Shown here: positions 1 through 5,009 of the stretch, one piece after another
How positions within the stretch are numbered: the first letter of the stretch is position 1
How the letters are laid out: each line of letters starts with the position of its first letter
Source of the DNA: Candidatus Caccousia avistercoris
GTDB taxonomy: Bacteria > Bacillota > Clostridia > Oscillospirales > Acutalibacteraceae
Direction of reading: 5' to 3'
DNA length: 5,009 bases
Assembly: GCA_018715025.1 (NCBI GenBank)
Contig: DVMK01000085.1
Span: 1-5,009, forward strand
The notes under the pieces: generated by a model
Told to the model about the DNA's origin: nothing
The model's input: the letters and a program-made list of their open reading frames with translations, nothing else
The model's database searches: none
Made by a program: the position numbers and the translations under genes

Positions 1-2
1 AG

Positions 3-167
3 GAACAGATCCAAATGTGCTTCCAGGCATACCGGGATAAAAACTGGCAAGTGCTGTTTGACTGAACCATAGAAGATGAATGGGAACGGGATAAGCAGGG
101 CAGACGATATTTCCGTTGCATCAGATTGAAAATCAGGAAGGATGATACATACTTATGCAGAATTTGA
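3..167 (+). pseudogene. Possible decayed 3' end of an upstream gene
   Basis: One reading frame enters from the left edge and codes for about 20 residues ending in WQVLFD before a TGA at 63-65. The same frame then continues without a stop to a TGA at 165-167, reading TIEDEWERDKQGRRYFRC and onward. Both halves have a protein-like mix of charged and aromatic residues, so this may be one frame broken by a stop, or a true C-terminus at 65 followed by chance open sequence. I recognise no family. The stretch is visibly less GC-rich than the genes that follow, and its second half overlaps the first 13 bases of the peptidase gene. UGA recoding seems unlikely because no compact hairpin follows the TGA. 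No convincing promoter for the downstream genes is visible here. A TTGACT at 58-63 has no good -10 partner. Confidence 0.2.
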
Positions 168-1171
168 AGGAGCTTCTGTTCCGTCTGTGCGGCGCGCCGG
201 GGGTTGCCGGCTGCGAGACCGCTGCGGCGGAGCAGGCCGCCCGCGAGCTTTCTCCCTACGCGCGGGTGGAGACGGACGCATTGGGGAACGTAGCGGCCCA
301 TTTGGGCAAGCCGGACGCCAAAGAGCATATCCTGCTGGACGCCCACAACGACCAAATCGGCCTCATCATCACCGGGGTGGACAAGGACGGCTTCCTCTGC
401 ATGGACCGCTGCGGCGGGGTGGACCGCCGTGTGGTGCCGGGCGCGCCGGTGCTGGTGTATGGCCGGGAAGTCCTCACCGGCATTGTGTCCTGCATGCCGC
501 CTCACCTGATGGAGGCGGGGGAGAAGAAGCTGGAAAGCGTAGAGAAGCTGCGCATTGATGTGGGCCTCAGCAGGGAAGAGGCAGAGCAGCTGGTTTCCCC
601 CGGCGACCGGGCCCTGCTGTGGAGCCGCCCGGCTTCCCTTCTGGGCAGCCGGGTGACCTGCGCCGCTTTGGACGACCGCTGCGGGGCCGCCGCCCTGATC
701 CGCTGTGCGGAGCTTCTTCAGGGTGCGGAGCTGAACTGCCAGGTGACGATCCTGCTCAGCGCCATGGAAGAGATCGGCGGCCAGGGGGCCCGGGTGGGCG
801 CTTACGCCGCCCAGGCCACCAGGGCGATCGCCGTGGACGTGAGCTTTGCCCACCAGCCCGGCGTTCCCAAAGAGAACACCGGCGTTCTGGGCGGCGGGCC
901 CATGATCGGCATTGCGCCCATTTTAAACCGGGAGATGGCCCGCGAGCTCACCGCCCTGGCCGAAAAGCTGGACATGCCCCACACCACTGAGGTGATGGGG
1001 GGCCGCACCTCCACCAATTCAGACGAGCTGGCCGTGGCCCGCGGCGGGGTGCGCACCGCCCTGGTGTCCATTCCGCTCCGGTATATGCACACCGCAGTGG
1101 AGGTTATTGACCTGCGGGATGTGGAGTACACGGCGCGCCTGCTGGCGGAATATGTGAAGGGGGTAAAATAA
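155..1171 (+). CDS. M42 family metallopeptidase (TET-type aminopeptidase), paralogue 1
   Basis: This 338-residue protein is full length for the M42 family. These are cytosolic, di-metal aminopeptidases that form large tetrahedral dodecamers and trim short peptides; older annotations misname some as endoglucanase CelM/FrvX. The metal-site motifs appear in order: DAHND (H64, D66), ALDDR (the Asp pair 173-174), the MEE pair (E205 general base, E206), AVDVS (D228) and RYMHT (H312). Residues from about 74 to 165 match the dimerisation domain normally inserted into the peptidase fold. The start is well constrained, because an in-frame TGA lies at 143-145 and ATG 155 is the first start codon after it. 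The Shine-Dalgarno AGGAAGG (135-141) sits rather far away, with 13 bases between. Two deviations stand out: Gln67 where HMDE is usual, and Asn288 in the GGRTSTNSDE segment where Asp is usual. The stop codon directly abuts the next M42 gene. Family assignment is secure; peptide specificity is not readable. Confidence 0.95.
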   Translation: MQNLKELLFRLCGAPGVAGCETAAAEQAARELSPYARVETDALGNVAAHLGKPDAKEHILLDAHNDQIGLIITGVDKDGFLCMDRCGGVDRRVVPGAPVLVYGREVLTGIVSCMPPHLMEAGEKKLESVEKLRIDVGLSREEAEQLVSPGDRALLWSRPASLLGSRVTCAALDDRCGAAALIRCAELLQGAELNCQVTILLSAMEEIGGQGARVGAYAAQATRAIAVDVSFAHQPGVPKENTGVLGGGPMIGIAPILNREMARELTALAEKLDMPHTTEVMGGRTSTNSDELAVARGGVRTALVSIPLRYMHTAVEVIDLRDVEYTARLLAEYVKGVK

Positions 1172-2209
1172 ATGGCAGATACCATGCTTTTGAAAGAGCT
1201 CTGCGCCATTCCGGGCGTTTCCGGCGCGGAAGAGCTGGTGCGGGAACGGATTCGGAAGGAAATTGAGCCCTATGCGGATTCCATTCTTGTTACCCCCCTT
1301 GGCAGCCTGATTGCGGAAAAGCGGGGGAAGGCCCGGGCGAAAACGAAGCTTATGCTGGACGCCCACATGGACGAGGTGGGCTTCATCGTCACCCATGTGG
1401 GGGACGACGGCCTGCTGAAGTTTTCTACCGTAGGGGGCATTACCGGCTTTGTCATGTGCGGACGCCCTGTAGTAGTCTGCACGGAAAAGGGCAACCTTCC
1501 GGGCGTTATCGGGGCCAAGCCCATCCACCTGCTGAAGGACGGCGAGCGGGACGAGCTGGTTCCGGTGAAGGATCTGTACATTGATATTGGCGCTGAAAAC
1601 GGGGAGGAAGCCAGGCAGTACGTCCTCCCGGGGGATCGGGTGGTGTTCGCCTCCCCCTGGGACGAATCCCGGGGGATGATCCGGGGCCGCGCCCTGGACG
1701 ACCGGGCCGGCTGCGCCATTCTGATAGGAATGGTTCAGCAGGAGCTGGAATACGATATGACCTTCGTGTTTTCCACACAGGAGGAAACCGGGCTGGACGG
1801 CGCCCGCACCGCTTCCTACACCGTACAGCCTCAGGCGGCCATTGTGGTAGAGTCCACCACCGCGGCCGACGTGGCCGGGGTTCCTGAGGATCGCCAGGTG
1901 TGCCGGGTAGGGCAGGGCCCAGTGCTCAGCTTTATGGACCGGCACACGGTTTACGACAGGGAAATGTTCCGCCTGGCCCTGGAAACCGCCCGGGAGGAGG
2001 GGATCCCCTGCCAGGTGAAGCAGGCGGTGGCCGGCGGCAACAACGCTGGTTCCATTTCCGTTTCCCGGGGCGGGGTGCGCACGGCGGCGGTAAGCCTGGC
2101 CTGCCGGTACCTGCATTCCCCCATCGGGCTCATCTCCCGCAGCGACTTTGACCATGCTGCGGCCCTGGTGAAGGCCCTGGCAGAAAAGGTAGCCGGAGGC
2201 GCGGTCTGA
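1172..2209 (+). CDS. M42 family metallopeptidase (TET-type aminopeptidase), paralogue 2
   Basis: This is a second full-length M42 peptidase of 345 residues, clearly related to its upstream neighbour but diverged. The canonical motif AHMDEVG is intact (H65, D67, E68). The ALDDR pair is at 176-177, QEE provides E204 and E205, E227 in VVEST takes the place of the Asp metal ligand, and H315 lies in CRYLHS. The inserted dimerisation domain covers roughly residues 75-168. The segment equivalent to the family's GGTDAG reads GGNNAG (288-293), so Asn291 replaces the usual Asp. The ATG begins immediately after the TAA of the first gene. Its Shine-Dalgarno AAGGGGG (1157-1163) lies inside that gene 8 bases upstream, an arrangement that implies co-transcription and probably translational coupling. 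All expected metal ligands are present, so I expect an active enzyme. Its different ligand set and substrate pocket suggest a specificity distinct from paralogue 1, and hetero-oligomers are possible. Confidence 0.95.
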   Translation: MADTMLLKELCAIPGVSGAEELVRERIRKEIEPYADSILVTPLGSLIAEKRGKARAKTKLMLDAHMDEVGFIVTHVGDDGLLKFSTVGGITGFVMCGRPVVVCTEKGNLPGVIGAKPIHLLKDGERDELVPVKDLYIDIGAENGEEARQYVLPGDRVVFASPWDESRGMIRGRALDDRAGCAILIGMVQQELEYDMTFVFSTQEETGLDGARTASYTVQPQAAIVVESTTAADVAGVPEDRQVCRVGQGPVLSFMDRHTVYDREMFRLALETAREEGIPCQVKQAVAGGNNAGSISVSRGGVRTAAVSLACRYLHSPIGLISRSDFDHAAALVKALAEKVAGGAV

Positions 2210-2294
2210 GGGGCGGCCCCCCCTGTAAGCTTCGCAGAATACATCGCAGAAAATGCAGCAATGCCTTTTACAAGAAAAGGGAGGCGCATTGCCT

Positions 2295-2333
2295 GGGGCG
2301 GGAACAGGGCAGGCAGTCCCGGTTCCCGGCCCT
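2295..2333 (+). other. Strong intergenic hairpin without U-tract
   Basis: In the 184-base gap between the second peptidase and the acetyltransferase, bases 2295-2305 pair with 2322-2333. This gives 11 pairs, including one terminal G-U and one bulged G. Three further G-C pairs (2307-2309 with 2318-2320) close an 8-base loop. It is followed by TGAAAAGC rather than a U-run, so it is not a standard intrinsic terminator. It could be a processing or mRNA-stability element that separates expression of the peptidases from the downstream pair, but this is inference. The rest of the gap holds no convincing coding sequence, and the only promoter-like pair (TTGCCT at 2353, TATGGT at 2374) is too weak and too closely spaced to call. 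Confidence 0.5.
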
Positions 2334-2381
2334 GAAAAGCGGAGGAAAGCGCTTGCCTGTGAAGGGTATTCGCTATGGTAC

Positions 2382-2385
2382 GAGG
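2382..2385 (+). promoter_or_regulatory. Ribosome binding site deciding the acetyltransferase start
   Basis: GAGG lies 8 bases before ATG 2394. The alternative in-frame ATG at 2253 would add 47 residues, but it has no purine-rich site before it and its extension is low-complexity Gly/Pro/Ala sequence running through the intergenic hairpin. ATG 2394 is therefore preferred. Confidence 0.6.
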
Positions 2386-2393
2386 ATAGATCA

Positions 2394-3134
2394 ATGATTG
2401 AAAAAATAAAGGATGAGCGGCAGCTTGTCCCATGGCAGGAGGATCCCATTGGCTGCCGGCTGTGTTCGGCGGCTTCCGCCTACGGGGTGGAGGAGCTTTT
2501 TGCCCAGTTCTGGCTGCAGAACGAAGACACCCTTCTTGGAAAAATAGACGACGCGCTGGTGCTTTGTCCCGGCAGCCATGCCGATTGGGAAGAACTGGCC
2601 GGTTTTCTTCCCTTTCTGGGCGCCGGCGTGCTGCTTTGCCCCGGGGGCACGGCGGCCCGCCTTTCCCTTCCGGCGGCCAGGAAGGGCTGGGTGATGACCT
2701 GCCAAAATACAGGAGGCGCGGAAACGCCTTCCGCCGAATGGAATCCAAGCCTGCGGGAAATGTACGCCCTGCTGGCCCAGTGCGAAACCGAAACCTTCCA
2801 GGCGCCGGAATTTGAAGCCTTTTACCTGGACATGTCCCACCGTACCCGCCACGGGGCGGCCGTCAGCGCAGGGCTCCGCCTGGAGGGCCGCCTGGCGGCT
2901 GCGGCCATCTGCGCGGCGAAAACAGAGGGGCTGGCGGTCATTTCCGGGGTAGCCGTCCTGCCGGAATTCCGCCGGCAGGGGCTGGGCCGGGCTGTGGTGC
3001 AGGCTTTGACGGCAAAGCTGCCTCAGCCGGTTCTGTGCGTATTCCGGGCAGAAGGGGAAAACCGGCGCTTTTACGAGGGACTTGGCTTTCAGGACAAGCA
3101 TCCCTTTGAGGAAGCCTCCCTGACAGGGCGTTAA
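2394..3134 (+). CDS. GNAT family N-acetyltransferase
   Basis: The protein has 246 residues from the chosen start. The C-terminal half is a recognisable GNAT domain that transfers an acetyl group from acetyl-CoA to an amine. Motif A spans about 181-205 (a beta strand AVISGVAVLP followed by RRQGLGR), with the acetyl-CoA pyrophosphate-binding R-x-x-G-x-G at 193-198. Motif B includes FYEGLGF at 226-232, with Tyr227 the likely general acid. The N-terminal half (about 1-130) shows no motif I recognise and may be a degenerate second GNAT lobe or a substrate-recognition domain, as in other two-part GNATs. There is no signal peptide or membrane segment, so it should be cytosolic. It is followed after 38 bases by the PF06838 PLP gene in the same direction, suggesting joint transcription. 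The acceptor substrate is unknown; an amino acid or small-molecule amine is only a guess from context. Confidence 0.85.
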   Translation: MIEKIKDERQLVPWQEDPIGCRLCSAASAYGVEELFAQFWLQNEDTLLGKIDDALVLCPGSHADWEELAGFLPFLGAGVLLCPGGTAARLSLPAARKGWVMTCQNTGGAETPSAEWNPSLREMYALLAQCETETFQAPEFEAFYLDMSHRTRHGAAVSAGLRLEGRLAAAAICAAKTEGLAVISGVAVLPEFRRQGLGRAVVQALTAKLPQPVLCVFRAEGENRRFYEGLGFQDKHPFEEASLTGR

Positions 3135-3172
3135 AAGGGCTTCCCGTTAGACTGGAACAGGAGAAAACAAGA

Positions 3173-4444
3173 ATGATATATCCTTATTTTACTATCGATC
3201 CCTCCATTCAGGAGGCGGGCCGCCGGGCCATGGAAGCCCTGGGGCCGGTGTTCGCAAAAATCGAGGAAATTACCGATTACAACCAGCAGAAAATGATGGC
3301 CGCCTTCAGCGCTGCCCGCGTGAGCGAAAGCCATTTTGCCGCTTCCACCGGCTACGGCTACGGAGACCGGGGCCGCGACGCGCTGGATCAGGTGTACGCC
3401 TTTGCCTTTGGGGCGGAGGATGCGCTGGTGCGCCACAACTTCGTCTGCGGCACCCACGCCCTCACCGTGGCCCTGTTCGGGGTGCTGCGCCCCGGCGACA
3501 CCATGCTCAGCGTCACCGGCCTTCCCTACGACACGCTGCAAAGCGTCATTGGCCTTTCCGGAAACGGAAACGGCTCACTGAAGGAGTTTGGCGTCCGCTA
3601 TGAACAGGTGGATTTAAAGGCGGACGGTACGCCGGATTACGGGGAGATGGCAAAACGGATCCACCCTGGCCTGAAAATGGTGTACATCCAGCGTTCCCGG
3701 GGCTACAGCCTGCGGCCCTCCCTGTTTGTGGAGGAGATTGGCCGCATTGCAGCGCTGGCGAAGGAAAAAGCCCCCGGCTGCATTGTAATGGTGGACAATT
3801 GCTACGGGGAATTCGTTCAAAAGGAAGAGCCTCTCGCCTATGGAGCAGACCTGATGGCCGGTTCCCTCATTAAAAACCCAGGGGGCGGCGTAGCGCCTAC
3901 CGGCGGCTACATTGCCGGGCGCAGGGATTTGGTGGAAAGCTGCGCCTACCGCCTCACCACCCCCGGCACCGGCCGTGAGGTAGGGGCCACCCTGGGCGCC
4001 AACCGGGAGCTTTTCATGGGCGCCTTTCACGCCCCCCATGTGACCGGCGAAGCGCTGAAAACAGCCGCCTTCACCGCCGCCCTGTTCCAAGAGTTCGGGT
4101 ACCAGGTAACGCCCACCCCTGAGGAAGCCAGGGCGGACATTATCCAGACGGTGCTTCTCCGCCGGAAGGAGTCCCTGGTGGCTTTTTGCCGCGGCGTGCA
4201 GAAGGGCGCCCCGGTAGATTCCTTCGTCACCCCCGAGCCCTGGGACATGCCCGGCTACGACTCTCAGGTGATTATGGCGGCAGGGGCCTTTACCCTGGGC
4301 GCTTCCATCGAGCTTTCTGCCGACGCTCCCCTGCGGGAACCCTACGCCGCCTGGATGCAGGGCGGCCTGAATTTCCACAGCGGCCGTTTGGGCGCGATGC
4401 TGGCCGCCCAGTCTATGCTGGAAGAAGGCCTTTTGGGAAAATAA
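3173..4444 (+). CDS. PLP-dependent Met_gamma_lyase (PF06838) / 'aluminum resistance' family protein
   Basis: This 423-residue fold-type I PLP enzyme is full length for the PF06838 family, which is related to cystathionine beta/gamma-lyases. It is annotated variously as aluminum resistance protein or methionine gamma-lyase family protein, and its true substrate is unsettled. Family-typical segments include ASTGYGYGDRGRD (57-69), the cofactor-phosphate region FVCGTHALT (90-98), SVTGLPYDTLQ (113-123), YIQRSRGYSLRPSL (171-184), Asp208 in VDNCYGEF that should pair with the pyridine nitrogen, and the Schiff-base Lys234 in SLIKNPGGG. The C-terminal part ends with the conserved LNFHSGRLG segment (399-407). 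The start is supported by AGGAGA (3159-3164), 8 bases upstream. The protein is cytosolic, with no signal sequence. It lies downstream of the acetyltransferase and is probably co-transcribed with it. In Firmicutes this family often sits near mutSL/miaA/hfq, none of which is visible here. The family call is firm; the reaction (C-S lyase or other) is not. Confidence 0.93.
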   Translation: MIYPYFTIDPSIQEAGRRAMEALGPVFAKIEEITDYNQQKMMAAFSAARVSESHFAASTGYGYGDRGRDALDQVYAFAFGAEDALVRHNFVCGTHALTVALFGVLRPGDTMLSVTGLPYDTLQSVIGLSGNGNGSLKEFGVRYEQVDLKADGTPDYGEMAKRIHPGLKMVYIQRSRGYSLRPSLFVEEIGRIAALAKEKAPGCIVMVDNCYGEFVQKEEPLAYGADLMAGSLIKNPGGGVAPTGGYIAGRRDLVESCAYRLTTPGTGREVGATLGANRELFMGAFHAPHVTGEALKTAAFTAALFQEFGYQVTPTPEEARADIIQTVLLRRKESLVAFCRGVQKGAPVDSFVTPEPWDMPGYDSQVIMAAGAFTLGASIELSADAPLREPYAAWMQGGLNFHSGRLGAMLAAQSMLEEGLLGK

Positions 4445-4446
4445 GC

Positions 4447-4475
4447 TTGCATAACGTCAGAGAATTCAGTATAAT
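4447..4475 (+). promoter_or_regulatory. Sigma70-type promoter for tRNA-Leu
   Basis: A perfect -10 TATAAT (4470-4475) lies 17 bases after TTGCAT (4447-4452), which keeps the TTG core of a -35 box. It begins three bases after the stop codon of the PLP gene, in the only AT-rich stretch nearby. Transcription would start near 4482, giving a leader of about 36 bases before the tRNA. Confidence 0.7.
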
Positions 4476-4492
4476 AAGTACATTGTCATAGT

Positions 4493-4513
4493 CAGGGCGG
4501 CAGTCCCGCCCTG
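4493..4513 (+). other. Leader hairpin just before tRNA-Leu
   Basis: CAGGGCGG (4493-4500) pairs perfectly with CCGCCCTG (4506-4513) around the 5-base loop CAGTC. It ends 5 bases before the first base of the mature tRNA and lies inside the predicted primary transcript. No U-run follows (TTCCTGCG), so it is a poor terminator for the PLP gene, although it could slow read-through. A role in 5' leader folding or RNase P recognition is inference. Confidence 0.6.
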
Positions 4514-4518
4514 TTCCT

Positions 4519-4601
4519 GCGGGTATGGTGGAATTGGCAGACACGCTGGATTTAGGTTCCAGTGCGCAAGCGTACAGGTTCAAATCCTGCTACCCGCACC
4601 A
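4519..4601 (+). tRNA. tRNA-Leu (anticodon UAG)
   Basis: This is a complete class II tRNA. The acceptor stem GCGGGTA (4519-4525) pairs with TACCCGC (4591-4597), followed by discriminator A and an encoded CCA. The anticodon stem CTGGA/TCCAG encloses the loop TTTAGGT, giving anticodon UAG, which reads CUA and other CUN leucine codons. The long variable arm folds as TGCG-CAAG-CGTA (4563-4574), typical of tRNA-Leu. The T-arm loop is TTCAAAT with stem ACAGG/CCTGC, whose first position is an A-C mismatch. The D-arm contains the expected GG pair in AATTGGCAGA. It has its own promoter and terminator and is the only tRNA in the window. Confidence 0.97.
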
Positions 4602-4606
4602 CAGCT

Positions 4607-4649
4607 GAGCCTGGACGCAGTTCGCGTTCCGGGCTCGGTTTTTTATTTT
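4607..4649 (+). terminator. Intrinsic terminator of tRNA-Leu
   Basis: GAGCCTGGA (4607-4615) pairs with TCCGGGCTC (4628-4636), nine pairs with one G-U. The 12-base loop can itself form a short CGC/GCG inner stem. After two G residues comes TTTTTTATTTT (4639-4649). It begins 5 bases after the CCA end of the tRNA, so it is well placed to end that transcript. Confidence 0.9.
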
Positions 4650-4659
4650 GCCTGTTTGC

Positions 4660-4701
4660 CCGCGTTTATGGCGTGTACTTTCTTTTGTGCCCACGCCGCG
4701 G
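4660..4701 (+). other. Imperfect hairpin between the tRNA terminator and the minus-strand gene
   Basis: GGCGTG (4670-4675) pairs with CACGCC (4692-4697) around a 16-base loop. CCGC (4660-4663) pairs with GCGG (4698-4701) beyond a 6-base bulge. No T-run follows it on either strand, so it is not an obvious terminator, and its function is unknown. No gene is visible in 4650-4770. Confidence 0.35.
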
Positions 4702-4708
4702 AAGAATA

Positions 4709-4735
4709 GGCCGGAACACAATTCGCGTTCCGGCT
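4709..4735. repeat. Inverted repeat sharing 12 bases with the tRNA terminator hairpin
   Basis: CCGGAAC (4711-4717) and GTTCCGG (4727-4733) form a perfect inverted repeat, extended by a G-C pair and a G-T pair to nine pairs around a 9-base loop. The bases TTCGCGTTCCGG at 4722-4733 repeat exactly at 4621-4632 in the terminator hairpin about 100 bases upstream, and the left arms are also similar. The T content on either flank is weak. On the minus strand it lies 36 bases past the stop codon of the gene at 4771-5009 and might act as a poor terminator for it. That is inference. Confidence 0.55.
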
Positions 4736-4770
4736 GGCTTTGCCGCCCCCTAATTCAGGAGAAGCTGCCA

Positions 4771-5009
4771 TTAAAATGCCAGGATACTGAAGCTTTCAGA
4801 ATATTGCTTCATGACTTGCTCAAAAAATTCGATATCGCTATCTGACATGATAGTTATCACCATCTCTGTTCCGTAATGCTCACTCCAAACATCACACAAA
4901 TCATTTTTCACATGGATGGTAAAATAGTTTGTCATCTTGTTATAGAGGTTCTTTTCTGCGGGTTCCTCTGACAGCAATTTTTCAAGCAGATCTTTTGTTA
5001 CGATCCCTT
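4771..5009 (-). CDS. Hypothetical protein, C-terminal fragment
   Basis: A minus-strand frame is open from the right edge to a TAA at 4771-4773, covering about 78 residues that end in YSESFSILAF. I do not recognise the family. The fragment is acidic and mixed in character, without membrane segments; DSDIEFFEQVMKQY near the end looks helical. The gene probably starts outside the window. The in-window candidates TTG 4975-4977 and ATG 4933-4935 both lack a Shine-Dalgarno site, and the frame stays open with sensible residues (GIVTKDLLEKL) upstream of them. It converges on the tRNA gene. Its DNA is clearly more AT-rich than the operon to the left, which suggests a different origin. Because it is truncated and unrecognised, no function is proposed. 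Confidence 0.6.
   Translation of the reverse strand, partial: GIVTKDLLEKLLSEEPAEKNLYNKMTNYFTIHVKNDLCDVWSEHYGTEMVITIMSDSDIEFFEQVMKQYSESFSILAF

Noticed and set aside
63..100. UGA as selenocysteine at the left edge
   Set aside because: I could not find a compact SECIS-like hairpin just after the TGA, and no selenoprotein family is recognisable.
2253..2393. N-terminal extension of the acetyltransferase from ATG 2253
   Set aside because: It has no ribosome binding site, is low-complexity, and overlaps the intergenic hairpin. ATG 2394 has a well-placed GAGG.
1019..2449. A 476-codon open frame on the minus strand across both peptidase genes
   Set aside because: It lies antisense to two clearly recognised M42 genes, has low-complexity Gly/Pro/His-rich composition, and is explained by high GC at third codon positions.
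3614..4378. A 254-codon minus-strand open frame inside the PLP gene
   Set aside because: It is antisense to a well-supported PF06838 gene and shows no domain or ribosome site; it is a GC-driven shadow.
4493..4518. Intrinsic terminator for the PLP gene
   Set aside because: The stem is strong, but only TTCCT follows. It also lies downstream of a good tRNA promoter, so a leader hairpin fits better.
4562..4845. Short plus-strand open frames overlapping the tRNA, its terminator and the following hairpins
   Set aside because: They run through tRNA and terminator sequence, lack ribosome sites and have no protein-like character.
1..5009. CRISPR array, toxin-antitoxin pair, insertion sequence or riboswitch
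   Set aside because: I saw no regularly spaced repeats, transposase motifs, small paired genes or recognisable aptamer core on either strand.

Overview
This 5 kb window looks like chromosome from a GC-rich Firmicute of the Clostridia, plausibly an Oscillospiraceae-type gut anaerobe. The reasons are the purine-rich Shine-Dalgarno sites 8 bases before most starts, the encoded CCA on the tRNA, tandem M42 aminopeptidase genes, and a PF06838 'aluminum resistance / methionine gamma-lyase family' PLP protein, a family common in Firmicutes. The taxonomic call is inferred from gene content and base composition, not from a marker gene.

Layout. Positions 1-154 are less GC-rich and hold only a possible decayed reading frame. 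Four plus-strand genes follow in one direction: two abutting M42 metallopeptidase paralogues (155-1171 and 1172-2209), a GNAT acetyltransferase (2394-3134) and a PF06838 PLP enzyme (3173-4444). A 184-base gap with a strong hairpin that lacks a U-tract separates the peptidases from the acetyltransferase. The PLP gene follows the acetyltransferase by 38 bases. Three bases after the PLP stop codon lies a sigma70-type promoter, then a leader hairpin, a tRNA-Leu(UAG) gene (4519-4601) and a good intrinsic terminator (4607-4649). Two more hairpins fill 4650-4770, and one shares 12 identical bases with the terminator hairpin. From about 4770 to the right edge the DNA becomes AT-rich and carries the C-terminal part of an unrecognised minus-strand gene.

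How the genes may work together. The two peptidases are probably translationally coupled and may assemble as homo- or hetero-oligomeric TET-type aminopeptidase particles that finish peptide breakdown. The PLP enzyme probably acts on a sulfur-containing or other amino acid substrate. The acetyltransferase substrate cannot be read from the sequence. A shared amino-acid salvage role for the four genes is inference. The tRNA gene is a separate transcription unit. The composition change behind it fits tRNA-adjacent foreign DNA, but no integrase or attachment-site duplication is visible. I see no clear undescribed multi-gene system. The most unusual items are the paired active-site-region substitutions in the two M42 proteins and the small families of related intergenic hairpins.
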